DNA of 64,000 bases, from the NCBI RefSeq assembly GCF_041052385.1, contig NZ_CP163439.1, positions 2,469,001 through 2,533,000 of the forward strand. The letters are read 5' to 3'. Source of the DNA: Streptomyces sp. R28 (lineage in GTDB: Bacteria; Actinomycetota; Actinomycetes; Streptomycetales; Streptomycetaceae). The notes below the pieces were generated by a model. The model saw nothing but the letters and a program-made list of their open reading frames with translations, searched no databases and was not told where the DNA came from. The position numbers and the translations under genes are program-made. This document shows positions 17,143 to 26,586 of this stretch, in pieces (the first letter of the stretch is position 1; the number at the start of each line of letters is the position of its first letter).

Positions 17143-17819
17143 CCCTTCCGTCCGTGCCGCCGCACACGCACCGACAGCGAGGGCGGCCGGGCCAGCCCCA
17201 GGCCTCTGATCGCGTCGGCGAGCGTGGCGTCCAGGTCGGCGCGTACGTCGTCCAGTTCGCGGAAGTGCGAGACCGCGCGGACATCGGCCTTGGCCCGGCG
17301 CATCCGTACCCGTACGGACTGGACCCCGGCGACCTCCATGGCCCGGTCGCGCAGGACGAGGGCGGCCAGGTCGCGGTGGAGCCCGGCACGGACGTCGGCG
17401 TGGGTGCGCCGCATCGGCAGGACCGAGCGCAGGCCGGGCGTGACGGCCAGGATCAGCAGCCACAGCCCGAGGACCGCGGCGACGCCCGCGCCGACCAGCA
17501 CCCAGATGTCGTCGAGGGGGCGTTCGGCGAGCTGGTGGACCAGTCCCCGGCGCCAGCGCATGGCGGGCCGGTCGGCGCGCACGGCGGCGACGTCGTACAG
17601 GAAGATGCCGGCCGTGAGGAAGAGCAGGAGCGCCAGAATCGCGGCCGGGATCCTGCGTACCGACCAGAAGCGGCGCTCGCCGCCGCCCTTGTCGTCGACC
17701 GGGGGCGGCGGCTCGTATGCCGCTGCCGAAGCCGACTGGTCGAGCGGGTCGGGTCCGGTCTCCTTCTCGATGACCGGCAGTCGTTGTGTGGTGCCCTCGG
17801 AGCCCTGGGACTCGCTCAT
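17139..17819 (-). CDS. DUF6286-type membrane protein of the Asp23 cluster
   Basis: A 226-residue protein. A Ser/Pro-rich cytosolic start is followed by two helices (IPAAILALLLFLTAGIFLYDVAAV, then IWVLVGAGVAAVLGLWLLILAVTP). The cytosolic domain (DLAALVLRDRAMEVAGVQSVRVRMRRAKADVRAVSHF) resembles the AmaP tail and Asp23 folds. The ATG at 17819 overlaps the Asp23 stop (ATGA); longer in-frame starts would overlap that gene entirely. It is probably a second membrane anchor. Confidence 0.78.
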   Translation of the reverse strand: MSESQGSEGTTQRLPVIEKETGPDPLDQSASAAAYEPPPPVDDKGGGERRFWSVRRIPAAILALLLFLTAGIFLYDVAAVRADRPAMRWRRGLVHQLAERPLDDIWVLVGAGVAAVLGLWLLILAVTPGLRSVLPMRRTHADVRAGLHRDLAALVLRDRAMEVAGVQSVRVRMRRAKADVRAVSHFRELDDVRADLDATLADAIRGLGLARPPSLSVRVRRHGRKG

Positions 17820-18199
17820 CGCGTCCTCCCGCGTGCCGCGCCCTGCCCGGGCGCCGGGTGCAGCCGCTCCACGTGCACGGCGACCTCCGGCACCTCCATG
17901 CCCACCAACGCGCCTACCCGTTCCACGACATGCCGACGCACGGCCGCGCATCGGGCACCGATGTCGGTGGGGTAGTCGAGTTCGAGGTGGACGCGGACGC
18001 GGGCGGTGTCGTGGGCGAGGAGGACATCGGCGTACGGCCGGGCGGCGTCCTTGGCCGGCGCCCCCACGGCCTCGCGTGCGGCCTGCGAGGCGATCTTCGC
18101 GACGACCCGGTCGGCGATCCGGGTCGCCCCGCGCTCGCCCGGTGGGACGACGGGAAGGGGTGTGCCGAGCTCACCGGCCTCCGCGCTCACCGGTCTCAC
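17816..18199 (-). CDS. Asp23/Gls24 family envelope-stress protein
   Basis: A 127-residue cytosolic protein. TRIADRVVAKIASQAAREAVG is the Asp23 signature helix, followed by VRVHLELDYPTDIGARCAAVRRHVVERVGALVGMEVPEVAVHVERL. Family proteins form membrane-linked scaffolds under cell-wall or alkaline stress. It starts with GTG inside the stop of the preceding small membrane protein and overlaps the next gene by ATGA. It is shorter than its paralogue at 18455-18934 and may pair with it. Confidence 0.85.
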   Translation of the reverse strand: MRPVSAEAGELGTPLPVVPPGERGATRIADRVVAKIASQAAREAVGAPAKDAARPYADVLLAHDTARVRVHLELDYPTDIGARCAAVRRHVVERVGALVGMEVPEVAVHVERLHPAPGQGAARGRTR

Positions 18200-18396
18200 C
18201 GCCGCCGTTCGTCACGGCGCCGTTCGTCACGGCGCCGGAAGAAGTCACCGAGCTCGTACTCCCCTTCCAGGAACCGCCCGACGACAAAACCGACGGCGCC
18301 CAGGGCCGCCACCAGCAGGAAGGCGCCGAATCCGCCGAAGTACCCGGCGAAGCCCAATGCCACGCCGGCGATCATGCCGACCACGGCCATGCTCAT
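18196..18396 (-). CDS. Small two-helix membrane protein (DUF2273-like)
   Basis: A 66-residue protein: two Gly/Ala-rich helices (VVGMIAGVALGFAGYFGGFGAFLLVAALGAVGFVVG) and a charged tail ending in tandem RRRDERRRDERRR, encoded by a duplicated 15-base unit at about 18200-18230. Small proteins of this size sit between the Asp23 genes in many actinobacteria and firmicutes. It overlaps the next gene by 4 bases. Confidence 0.75.
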   Translation of the reverse strand: MSMAVVGMIAGVALGFAGYFGGFGAFLLVAALGAVGFVVGRFLEGEYELGDFFRRRDERRRDERRR

Positions 18397-18454
18397 GGTG
18401 CGCTCCTCAGTTCCTCAGCAGCGCCCGGCCGCTGGGTTGTCGGTCGCCTGCGCC

Positions 18455-18934
18455 TCACTGGATCCGGCGCTCCGGTTCCTCTTCCTCTTCCTCCGGAAGC
18501 TTCACATCGCTCACCGCGATGTTGACCTCGACGACTTCGAGGCCGGTCATCCGCTCGACGGCGCTGATCACGTTCTCGCGCACGTCCCGTGCCACGTCGG
18601 CGATCGACACCCCGTACTCGACGACGATCTCCAGGTCGAGCGCGGCCTGCACCTCGCCGACCTCGGCCTTCACGCCCCGTGTCACCGACTTGGTTCCGCC
18701 GCCCGGCACCCGGTCGCGCACGGCCCCGAAGGTCCGCGACAGTCCGCTGCCCATGGCGTGCACGCCGTCCACATCGCGTGCGGCCATCCCGGCGATCTTC
18801 TCCACGACGCCGTCCGCGATGGTCGTCCGGCCCCGGGCGCCGGGGTCGCCCCCGCCGCGCCCGGGCGCCTGGGTCTTTCGTGTACTGAGGGCCTCGCCCT
18901 CCGTCCCCCGGTTCTGTTCCGTCATCTCAGTCAT
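18455..18934 (-). CDS. Asp23/Gls24 family envelope-stress protein (first gene of cluster)
   Basis: A 159-residue protein. A disordered Gly/Arg-rich N-terminus is followed by the Asp23 core: TTIADGVVEKIAGMAARDVDGVHAMG (about 37-62), VSIADVARDVRENVISAVERMTGLEVVEVNIAVSDV, and an acidic EEEEEEPERR tail. AAAAGGAC lies 8-10 bases before the ATG at 18934, which decides the start against a longer frame from 18979. It is divergent from the gene at 19021, with an 86-base shared promoter region that is less GC-rich than its surroundings. Confidence 0.88.
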   Translation of the reverse strand: MTEMTEQNRGTEGEALSTRKTQAPGRGGGDPGARGRTTIADGVVEKIAGMAARDVDGVHAMGSGLSRTFGAVRDRVPGGGTKSVTRGVKAEVGEVQAALDLEIVVEYGVSIADVARDVRENVISAVERMTGLEVVEVNIAVSDVKLPEEEEEEPERRIQ

Positions 18935-19020
18935 GGCCGTAGGTCCTTTTCGGTTGTCTCTCTTGACCACGTTAATCACGGTTACGCCATTACGCGCCGT
19001 GGATGCGGCAGGCTGGAGGA

Positions 19021-19740
19021 ATGACGGCGGACCAGTGGACGCAGGCAGTGAAACGACAGCTCGGCCTCGGCAGACTCCTGCCCCTGGGCGGCTCGCATGA
19101 CGGCGCGTGGATCACCGAGAGGGCGGCCGAGGCGGTGCTGCGGCGCGCGGCCGAGGACATGCGCGGGGTACGGCTGGACGCACTCCGGATCGCGCTCGTC
19201 GACCCGGACGACGCCGACGAGGCGGCCGTACCGCCGCCGCCGAGCGCCCTGCCGCCGGGCCCGCTCCGGGTGACGGCGGACTTCTCGGCGACGGCGACCG
19301 AGCCGTTGCCGACGACGGCGGAACAACTACGCGGGCTACTGACCGCGGCGGCGACGGACCGTCTCGGTCTGACGGTGACCGAGGTGGACCTACGCGTGAC
19401 GGCCCTGCTCGACGAGGACGCTAAAGCCGCGCCCGTACGGCAGCCCGAGCCGGTGCAGGCGGCGGAGCCCCAGAACCCGGACGAGGAGCGCATCGCCGCC
19501 GTGGCCTCGGCGGTACCGGGCGTGAGCCGGCTGACGGGCGCCCTGGGCGGGGTGGGCCGTGCGGTGCACATCGAGGAGCGGCAGGACGAGGCCGCCCTGC
19601 CGCGCCGGCACGCGCGCGTGGAGATCGCGGTGCGCGCGGACCACCGGGCCGTGGAGGTGGCCCGGGAGGTCCGCAAGAGGGTGGGGAACGCGCTGCCGGA
19701 CCACCCGACGGTGGCGGTCCTGGTGACCGCGGTCGGCTGA
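19021..19740 (+). CDS. Hypothetical protein divergent from the Asp23 operon ('P10 family' in Streptomyces)
   Basis: A 239-residue soluble protein with no signal peptide or membrane helix. The C-terminal third (ERIAAVASAVPGVSRLTGALGG ... VEIAVRADHRAVEVAREVRKRVGNALPDHP) resembles the Asp23 pattern of a conserved helix followed by a valine strand and a second helix, so it may be a distant Asp23-type partner. Streptomyces homologues are usually called nucleopolyhedrovirus P10 family proteins, a label that says nothing about function. Two ATGs compete (19003 and 19021); GGAGGA sits immediately before the second. Confidence 0.78.
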   Translation: MTADQWTQAVKRQLGLGRLLPLGGSHDGAWITERAAEAVLRRAAEDMRGVRLDALRIALVDPDDADEAAVPPPPSALPPGPLRVTADFSATATEPLPTTAEQLRGLLTAAATDRLGLTVTEVDLRVTALLDEDAKAAPVRQPEPVQAAEPQNPDEERIAAVASAVPGVSRLTGALGGVGRAVHIEERQDEAALPRRHARVEIAVRADHRAVEVAREVRKRVGNALPDHPTVAVLVTAVG

Positions 19741-19782
19741 CCCGCGCTCGCCACCCCTACGGCTTATTCGCCTGCCTACGGC

Positions 19783-20586
19783 TCATTCGCCGAGGCCGGC
19801 CAGGTCCCGCAGCCGCCGCGCCTGCGCTGCGCGCTCGGCGCCGCGCTGCTCGTCGTACGTCCGATCCACGGCACCACGAATCAGCGCCTTGGTCTCGATC
19901 ACGGCATCCCGCGGCGCGGCGGCGATCGCCCCCGCCAGATCCCGTACGGCGTCGTCGAGCTGCTCGGCGGGCACCGCGAGGTTGGCCAGCCCGCTGCTCA
20001 CGGCCTCCTCGGCCAGCACGGAGCGGCCGGTGACACAGATCTCCAGCGCACGGCCGTATCCGACCAGCCCGACCAGCGGATGCGTACCCGTCAGGTCCGG
20101 CACCAGCCCGAGGCTGGTCTCACGCATGGCGAACTGCACGTCGTCGGCGACGACGCGCACGTCACAGGCGAGCGCGAGCTGGAAGCCCGCCCCGATGGCA
20201 TGGCCCTGCACGGCGGCGATGGACACGATGTCGTTGCGCCGCCACCAGGTGAAGCCGTCCTGGAACTCGGCGATGGCAGCGTCCAGTTGGGCGTCGCTGC
20301 TGCGCGCGAGCTCGATGAACGAAGGCTCGCCCTCGATCCCCTCGGGCGTGAACATCTGCCGGTCGAGCCCCGCGGAGAAGGACTTGCCCTCACCGCGCAG
20401 CACGACGACACGCACGCTGCCCGGCACCAACTGCCCGGCCTCGGCGAGCGTCCGCCACATGGCGGGGCTCTGTGCGTTGCGCTTGGCCGGGTTGTTCAGC
20501 GTCACCGTGGCGATCGCGCCGTCCACGGTGAGCCGTACGCCGTTCTTGTCGAGCAGGGGAACGAGTTCCTGGTCGGGCGAAGCCAT
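19783..20586 (-). CDS. Enoyl-CoA hydratase/isomerase family protein
   Basis: A 267-residue crotonase. The oxyanion hole is formed by SAGLD (about 71-75) and GHAIGAGFQLALACD. Both catalytic glutamates of true hydratases are present: Glu156 in MRETSLGLVPDLTGTHPL and Glu182 in GRALEICVTGR. It probably hydrates a 2-enoyl-CoA in fatty-acid or amino-acid breakdown. It stands alone and converges on the gene at 19021. A short direct repeat (CTACGGCTTATTCGCC, CTACGGCTCATTCGCC) lies between them and runs into its stop codon. Confidence 0.92.
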   Translation of the reverse strand: MASPDQELVPLLDKNGVRLTVDGAIATVTLNNPAKRNAQSPAMWRTLAEAGQLVPGSVRVVVLRGEGKSFSAGLDRQMFTPEGIEGEPSFIELARSSDAQLDAAIAEFQDGFTWWRRNDIVSIAAVQGHAIGAGFQLALACDVRVVADDVQFAMRETSLGLVPDLTGTHPLVGLVGYGRALEICVTGRSVLAEEAVSSGLANLAVPAEQLDDAVRDLAGAIAAAPRDAVIETKALIRGAVDRTYDEQRGAERAAQARRLRDLAGLGE

Positions 20587-20655
20587 GGGGTGCCTCCGAT
20601 GAGTGCGGTCATCACGGGATGCCCGGAGGGCACCCCCTAAGTGACTGCACAGTAA

Positions 20656-20687
20656 CCACCCGGCCGATCAGCCGACCGACCGGGTGG
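20656..20687 (-). terminator. Hairpin downstream of the HTH gene
   Basis: CCACCCGGCCG (20656-20666) pairs with CGACCGGGTGG (20677-20687) with one mismatch and a 10-base loop. It starts 29 bases after the HTH stop and lies just upstream of the enoyl-CoA hydratase gene on the same strand, so it probably separates the two units. There is no T-tract, as is common in Streptomyces. Confidence 0.6.
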
Positions 20688-20716
20688 CCACCATCGAAGC
20701 CGATGGGCCGCCCGTC

Positions 20717-20935
20717 TCAGCCGGCGGCCTTCTTGCCTCGTGTCGCACCGCCACGCCCACGAAGCGTGACGCCCGACTCGCTGAGCATCCGGTGCACGAA
20801 GCCATACGAGCGGCCGGTTTCCTCGGCCAGTGCCCGAATGCTTGCACCGGAGTCGTACTTCTTCTTCAGGTCTGCCGCGAGCTTGTCGCGCGCGGCGCCG
20901 GTTACCCGGCTGCCCTTCTTCAGAGTCTCGGCCAC
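20717..20935 (-). CDS. Small helix-turn-helix DNA-binding protein
   Basis: A 72-residue basic protein. The helix-turn-helix is KKYDSGASIRALAEETGRSYGFVHRMLSESGV (about 24-56), flanked by Lys/Arg-rich ends (RGRGGATRGKKAAG). GAGGAGG lies 5 bases before the GTG at 20935, which decides the start; a longer frame from 20980 would bury this ribosome site. The protein is strongly conserved in Streptomyces as far as I recall, but its targets are unknown. It has a long, relatively AT-rich upstream region. Confidence 0.85.
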   Translation of the reverse strand: MAETLKKGSRVTGAARDKLAADLKKKYDSGASIRALAEETGRSYGFVHRMLSESGVTLRGRGGATRGKKAAG

Positions 20936-21270
20936 CCGTGCCTCCTCATGGGAAGTGCGCTCTGGTCTCCTCATGATCACCCCTCCGGGGCTTCATGGCC
21001 ACCCATTCGGCAAGGTCCGTGAGACATGGTTTTGACGACAGGAGTGCATCCCCACATGCGGAATCTGTAATTCCGCAGCGAATTGTCCGTACGGCCGAAC
21101 GGGTTCTTTCGCGAAGTGCCAGGTCAGAGACGTGCGACGGCCGAGCCCTTGTCGATAGAGGACTCGGCCGTGAAATCGATGTAGTACACACCTCGGTACG
21201 AGGAGATCTCACACAGATGATGGATCACCGATAGGCCGAATGATCCATACGCCGTTGATCACGCATTCGA
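20936..21270. other. 335-base intergenic region upstream of the HTH gene
   Basis: No convincing gene. A plus-strand frame at 20995-21234 has no ribosome site and poor codon bias. The region is clearly less GC-rich than its surroundings and holds small inverted repeats: CCTCG-GTA-CGAGG near 21192 and ATGGATCA/TGATCCAT at 21220-21248. It must contain the HTH promoter. Confidence 0.6.
21220..21248 (-). terminator. Weak hairpin downstream of the ABC-F gene
   Basis: Perfect 8-bp arms ATGGATCA and TGATCCAT around 13 bases, starting 22 bases past the ABC-F stop. Termination is a guess from position. Confidence 0.35.
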
Positions 21271-22869
<1,599 letters not shown>

Positions 22870-22961
22870 GGACAGACTCCAGGGCGGGGATAGGTGGCGG
22901 GATGGGCGGCTGAGGACGTTCCCGCCGTCTAATGCGCGAGGAGAATGGCCATGGGCCAAGT

Positions 22962-23886
22962 CTAACGGTGCCGTGCAACCACTTTTTCTGGGTTCAGGTG
23001 TTCGGGCCGGGGCCTGCCGCCGTCTTGGACGACTTCATTGCCGAGTGGTCTGCGGTGCGGGGCGATCCGTCCCAGGTCGTCCACGGCGATGAGCTGGGCG
23101 GTCCAGGCCGCGTGGGGGCAGGGCTGGGCGATGAGAAGCGCCCGACCGTGATGTTCGGCACGTGCGGGCTCGAACGCACAGCCCTCACGGGCGGGCAGCA
23201 CCCAGCGCAGATCGCCGTCGGCGATGCGGTACGCCCAGACGCGGCGCGGAGTCACCACGGCGAGCAGGCCGCGTCCCAGGTGGCGCAGGACGCCGGTGCC
23301 GCCCTGGGCCGGCAGCCACTCATCGGCCGCGGGCAGGGCACGGTGCCAGCGCACGGAACGGCCGTCGGTGTCGGTGACCATGCCGTCGTCCCAGAGCGTG
23401 ATCACGTCCACGCGCGCGCGGGGGCGCATGGGTACGGGGAGTGACATGCGCGGGCGCCGGTCTTCGCGGGTGTAGCGCCAGTGGGTCTCGCCGGTACGGG
23501 CGTCGTAGGCCTCGATGGCCGCTCCGCGTGTGCGCAGGTGCGTCGCCGCCGGCTGCGGTGGGGTCGTGGCGGCGGTGGCTTGGCGCACGCGCGCGTGGAC
23601 GGTCGCGTGGACCGTGAAGTGGTCGCCGTAGGGGGTGGGGCGGGCGTGGTGGGCGGCGGTGAGGAGCGGGGGTGCGAGGAGGAGGAGCAGGGCGGCTGCG
23701 CGGAGGGGGCGGGGGATGCGGAAGGGGCGGCGCGGGGGTGGCGGGTGGGGTGGGGGGCGAGGTGGTGGTTGGGGTGGCGGGCGGGATCGGGCCGGGAAGG
23801 TCCTCGGGTGCGGGGCGCGCGGGTGCGGAGGGCTCGGGTGCGGAGGGCTCGGCGGTGCTCGGGACGCCGGTGGATTCGAGGGTCAT
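22962..23886 (-). pseudogene. Frameshifted PQQ-propeller-like protein gene
   Basis: The C-terminal 200 codons (frame ending at 22962) encode a beta-propeller-like protein: RGAAIEAYDARTGETHWRYTRED, ALPAADEWLPAQGGTGVLRHLGRG, VWAYRIADGDLRWVLPAREGCAF. The same frame continues upstream through RPLRAAALLLLLAPPLLTAAHHARP, a clear membrane anchor, but has no start codon before a stop at 23883. A start (MTLESTGVPSTAEPSAPEPS, ATG at 23886) lies in another frame and leads into a Pro/Thr-rich segment. The frame change must fall in the G-rich tracts at about 23705-23765. Either the gene is broken or the assembly has a homopolymer error. Confidence 0.6.
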
Positions 23887-24267
23887 GTGGCTCTGTGGGG
23901 GCTCGGGGAGTTCGGTGGCCGCACGGGGCCCGGCGGGCCCGTCGTGGCCTCCGGGGCTGTGCCCCTCGGTCGGCAGAAGGACCACCAACGCCCCCTTGGA
24001 ACCCGTCCCGGGGCCTCCTCGGCCCGTCCCTACGTCCGCTTCCGGCGGATCAGGCGCAGAGCGTAGTCAGGTCCGAGGCGGAGGGCGGGGGCATGCCGTC
24101 GGGACACGGCGAGTTGTCGGGGGCTCTCGCCCGTTCGGCCCTCGGAACGGGTCCGGTGCCTCGGCTCGCGGGCCGTTGTCAGTGGTCGCTGCAAGACTGG
24201 CTGCGGGTCGGAATTCCGGCGATCGCCGGCAAGGATCACGGTGATTGATCACGAAGGGGTGATCGGC
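23887..24267. other. 381-base region without a clear gene
   Basis: Lies between divergent genes. It contains GC-rich hairpin-like sequence (CCGGGGCTGTGCCCCTCGG near 23940) and a 69-codon minus-strand frame (24030-24239) ending in Leu-Arg-Leu-Ile-Arg-Arg-Lys-Arg-Thr that I could not support. A near-palindrome TGATCACGAAGGGGTGATC sits just before the VOC gene. Confidence 0.5.
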
Positions 24268-24681
24268 ATGGCGGGCACGAGGGGCGGACGTCCGAGCATC
24301 TTCCCGACGCTGCTGTACGCGGACGCGAAGGCGGCGATCAAGCAGCTCACGGAGGCCTTCGGCTTCACGGAGCTGGCGGTGCACGAGGGCGAGGACGGCT
24401 CGGTGGCACACGCCGAGCTGGTGCAGGGCGACGGCGCGGTGATGCTCGGCTCGAAGGGCACCGGCAGCGCCTTCGACAAGGCGATGAAGGGCGCGGGCAC
24501 GACCGGGGTGTACGTCGTCGTGGACGACGTCGACGCACACCACCGACGGGCCGTGGAGCACGGCGCGGAGATCCTGATGCCCCCGACGGACCAGGACTAC
24601 GGCTCGCGGGACTACATGGCCCGGGACGTCGAGGGCAATGTGTGGAGCTTCGGTACCTACGCCCCTGAGATAGCGGGCTGA
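24268..24681 (+). CDS. VOC superfamily (glyoxalase/bleomycin-resistance fold) protein
   Basis: A 137-residue protein with two beta-alpha-beta-beta-beta units: PSIFPTLLYADAKAAIKQLTEAFGFTELAVHEGE, then GVYVVVDDVDAHHRRAVEHGAEILMPPTDQDYGSRDYMARDVEGNVWSFGTY. It matches the YdcE/PhnB-like subgroup. The metal-ligand His/Glu set is only partly evident, so it may bind a small molecule without metal. The ATG at 24268 has GAAGGGG upstream; a GTG at 24241 is in frame. Confidence 0.85.
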   Translation: MAGTRGGRPSIFPTLLYADAKAAIKQLTEAFGFTELAVHEGEDGSVAHAELVQGDGAVMLGSKGTGSAFDKAMKGAGTTGVYVVVDDVDAHHRRAVEHGAEILMPPTDQDYGSRDYMARDVEGNVWSFGTYAPEIAG

Positions 24682-24699
24682 GCGCCGGTCCGGCTCAGC
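24677..24699. terminator. Hairpin spanning both convergent stop codons
   Basis: GCTGAGC (24677-24683) and GCTCAGC (24693-24699) form a 7-bp stem. The left arm contains the VOC stop (TGA) and the right arm the stop of the convergent gene at 24695. It is suitable as a shared bidirectional terminator. Confidence 0.5.
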
Positions 24700-26101
24700 T
24701 CCCCCCGGTGTGCACCTGGAAGGCGGCGCGGCGTACGGCCTTCGCGAGCGCGGGGTCGGGGTGCGCGGCGGCGAGCGCGACCAGGACCTGCACGGTGCGG
24801 GGGTGACCGACGGCGCGTACCTCGTCCAGGAGCATCGGCACCGTCGGCTGCACCGCTGACTCCAGGTGCCGTACGAGCATCGGGGCCTCGCCGTGGTCGG
24901 CGACGGCGGCGGCGGTGTCGACCCACAGCCAGGTGGCCTCTTCCCGGGTGAGCACCTCGTGGGCGTCCTCGGGGTCGATGCCGTCGTGCTCGGCGAGCCA
25001 CAGCAGGGCGTACGGCCGCAGGGTCGGCTCGTCGTGGACGGCGCGTACGTCGGGCTCGGCGGGGGCGCCGACGACGCGCAGCGCCTCGAAGGCGAGGCCG
25101 CGCAGCAGGGCGTCCTCACCGCGGGCGGCGTCGAGGAGTTCGGTGACGGCGCTGCCGACGGGCCGGGCGGCGAGCCAGGCGCGGTATTCGTCGCGGGCGG
25201 CGTTCGGGCGGAGCTGGGCGCAGCCGCGGAGCATGTCCTCGGCCGCCTGCTCGATGTTCCCGGCGGGGCTCTGGGCGGCGACGCAGATCTGCTCCAGCTT
25301 GACCCAGACCGCCCAGTTGCCGAGCGGGGTGAGCGTGGCCTGGCCGTCACCGTAGGTCAGGGCGCCGACGGAGGCGAGGGCGTGCAGGGCCCAGTCGAGG
25401 AGGGGGGCGAGGGGCGTGTCCTCCACCGCGGTCACGTCGGGGACCGGCTCCGGCTGCGGTCCGTAGGGGATCTCGCAGCGCTCGGTGCGCAGTTCGGTGA
25501 CCCGCTGCTCCAGCAGGTCCAAAAGCTGCTCCACCGGGACCGGTCCGGCGGACAACTGCAGGAAGGAGAGCACCTGGGGCATGGCCGAGACGACATCGGC
25601 GACGGCGGCGGCATGCTCGTGCTGCTCAGGTTCCGGGTGCGCGAGCGACCAGGCGTCGAAGAGGGCTACCCAGCCGCGCAGTACGGCGCTGTCGTCACGG
25701 TCCCAGGCGCGCAGCCGCCAGCCGGAGCGGGCGCTGTCGCCGTGCACCTCGATGAGGCCCGCGAGGCGGGCGGTGTCCCAGTCGGCGCGGACCTGAGCGG
25801 CGGTCAGGCCGAGGTCCTGGGCCGCGCGTTCGGCGGTCTCGTCGGAGAGGGTGCCCTTGCCGTCGGGGCTCGCGCCGTAGCGGCCGGGGCGCAGCGCGGC
25901 GTCGGCCCAGTGGGCGACGCGGGCCGCGGTGGCCAGACCGGAGCGAGCCATTCTGGCCAGCTCGGCCCGGGCCGGTGTGCCCTCCGGAGGGCGGGGTGCG
26001 GCGCGGCGTGGGCGCCGCTGGTTCACAGCTCTGGGGGCGGCGGCCAGGGGTCGCGGGCGGACGAGTCGAAGCCTGGAGTCGCGCGGGATACGGGACGTCA
26101 C
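24695..26101 (-). CDS. Large helical hypothetical protein
   Basis: About 468 residues, soluble, mostly helical. An Arg/Pro-rich basic start (about 1-45) is followed by a winged-helix-like segment (DETAERAAQDLGLTAAQVRADWDTARLAGLIEVHGD). Many Leu/Ala helices follow, ending with EVRAVGHPRTVQVLVALAAAHPDPALAKAVRRAAFQ, which resembles one HEAT-type repeat. I recognise it as a conserved Streptomyces hypothetical but not its function. The start at the GTG 26101 is tentative; upstream in-frame starts exist. Confidence 0.75.
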   Translation of the reverse strand: MTSRIPRDSRLRLVRPRPLAAAPRAVNQRRPRRAAPRPPEGTPARAELARMARSGLATAARVAHWADAALRPGRYGASPDGKGTLSDETAERAAQDLGLTAAQVRADWDTARLAGLIEVHGDSARSGWRLRAWDRDDSAVLRGWVALFDAWSLAHPEPEQHEHAAAVADVVSAMPQVLSFLQLSAGPVPVEQLLDLLEQRVTELRTERCEIPYGPQPEPVPDVTAVEDTPLAPLLDWALHALASVGALTYGDGQATLTPLGNWAVWVKLEQICVAAQSPAGNIEQAAEDMLRGCAQLRPNAARDEYRAWLAARPVGSAVTELLDAARGEDALLRGLAFEALRVVGAPAEPDVRAVHDEPTLRPYALLWLAEHDGIDPEDAHEVLTREEATWLWVDTAAAVADHGEAPMLVRHLESAVQPTVPMLLDEVRAVGHPRTVQVLVALAAAHPDPALAKAVRRAAFQVHTGGS

Positions 26102-26586
26102 GGGTGCAGTCTTCCGGTTGACGGTCCGAAAACCCAAACGGAATGTCACGAGGGGCGACGGGGATGGCCAACGCACGGGGCCCTGCGGGCGGCGAAGGAC
26201 CGATAACAGGCCAGTGGTACGGGGTTAAACGGAATCTGTGGGGCCGGTACGGGAGGGGTGGGGGCTGAGGGTGGCGGCGAAGGTGGGAGCAAGGCTGGGA
26301 GCGGCTGTGGGAGGAGTCGTCCGGGGGGGGGGGCGGGGCGTCGGGGGGCTAGGGGTGCCGCGCGGCCGGGTTCGGCGCCGACGAGCATGTACGTCGGGGT
26401 TGAGCGCCGTCGCGGCAGGTCCGGGGGGGGGAGGGGGCGGCCGTAGAAGAGACGGCCGGGTGGAAACCGGGCGATGACCGGACGGCCGGATGTGGAAGCG
26501 GACGGCCGTCCGGGGAAGCGGCCGCGGCGGAGTGGTCTGGGCGGAGTGGCCTGGGCGGGGACGCGCGCCGACAGGGCACCCGAGTG
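26102..26586. other. 485-base G-rich non-coding region
   Basis: No frame here has the composition of a real protein; the overlapping frames give Gly/Arg or Pro/Arg strings. It holds an 11-G run (about 26323-26333), a 9-G run near 26423 and several GGGG clusters on the plus strand, capable of forming G-quadruplexes. It separates two minus-strand genes. Confidence 0.6.

Noticed and set aside
24030-24239. 69-codon minus-strand frame ending LRLIRRKRT
   Set aside because: The C-terminus looks slightly protein-like, but there is no ribosome site, no family and weak codon bias; left as unannotated.
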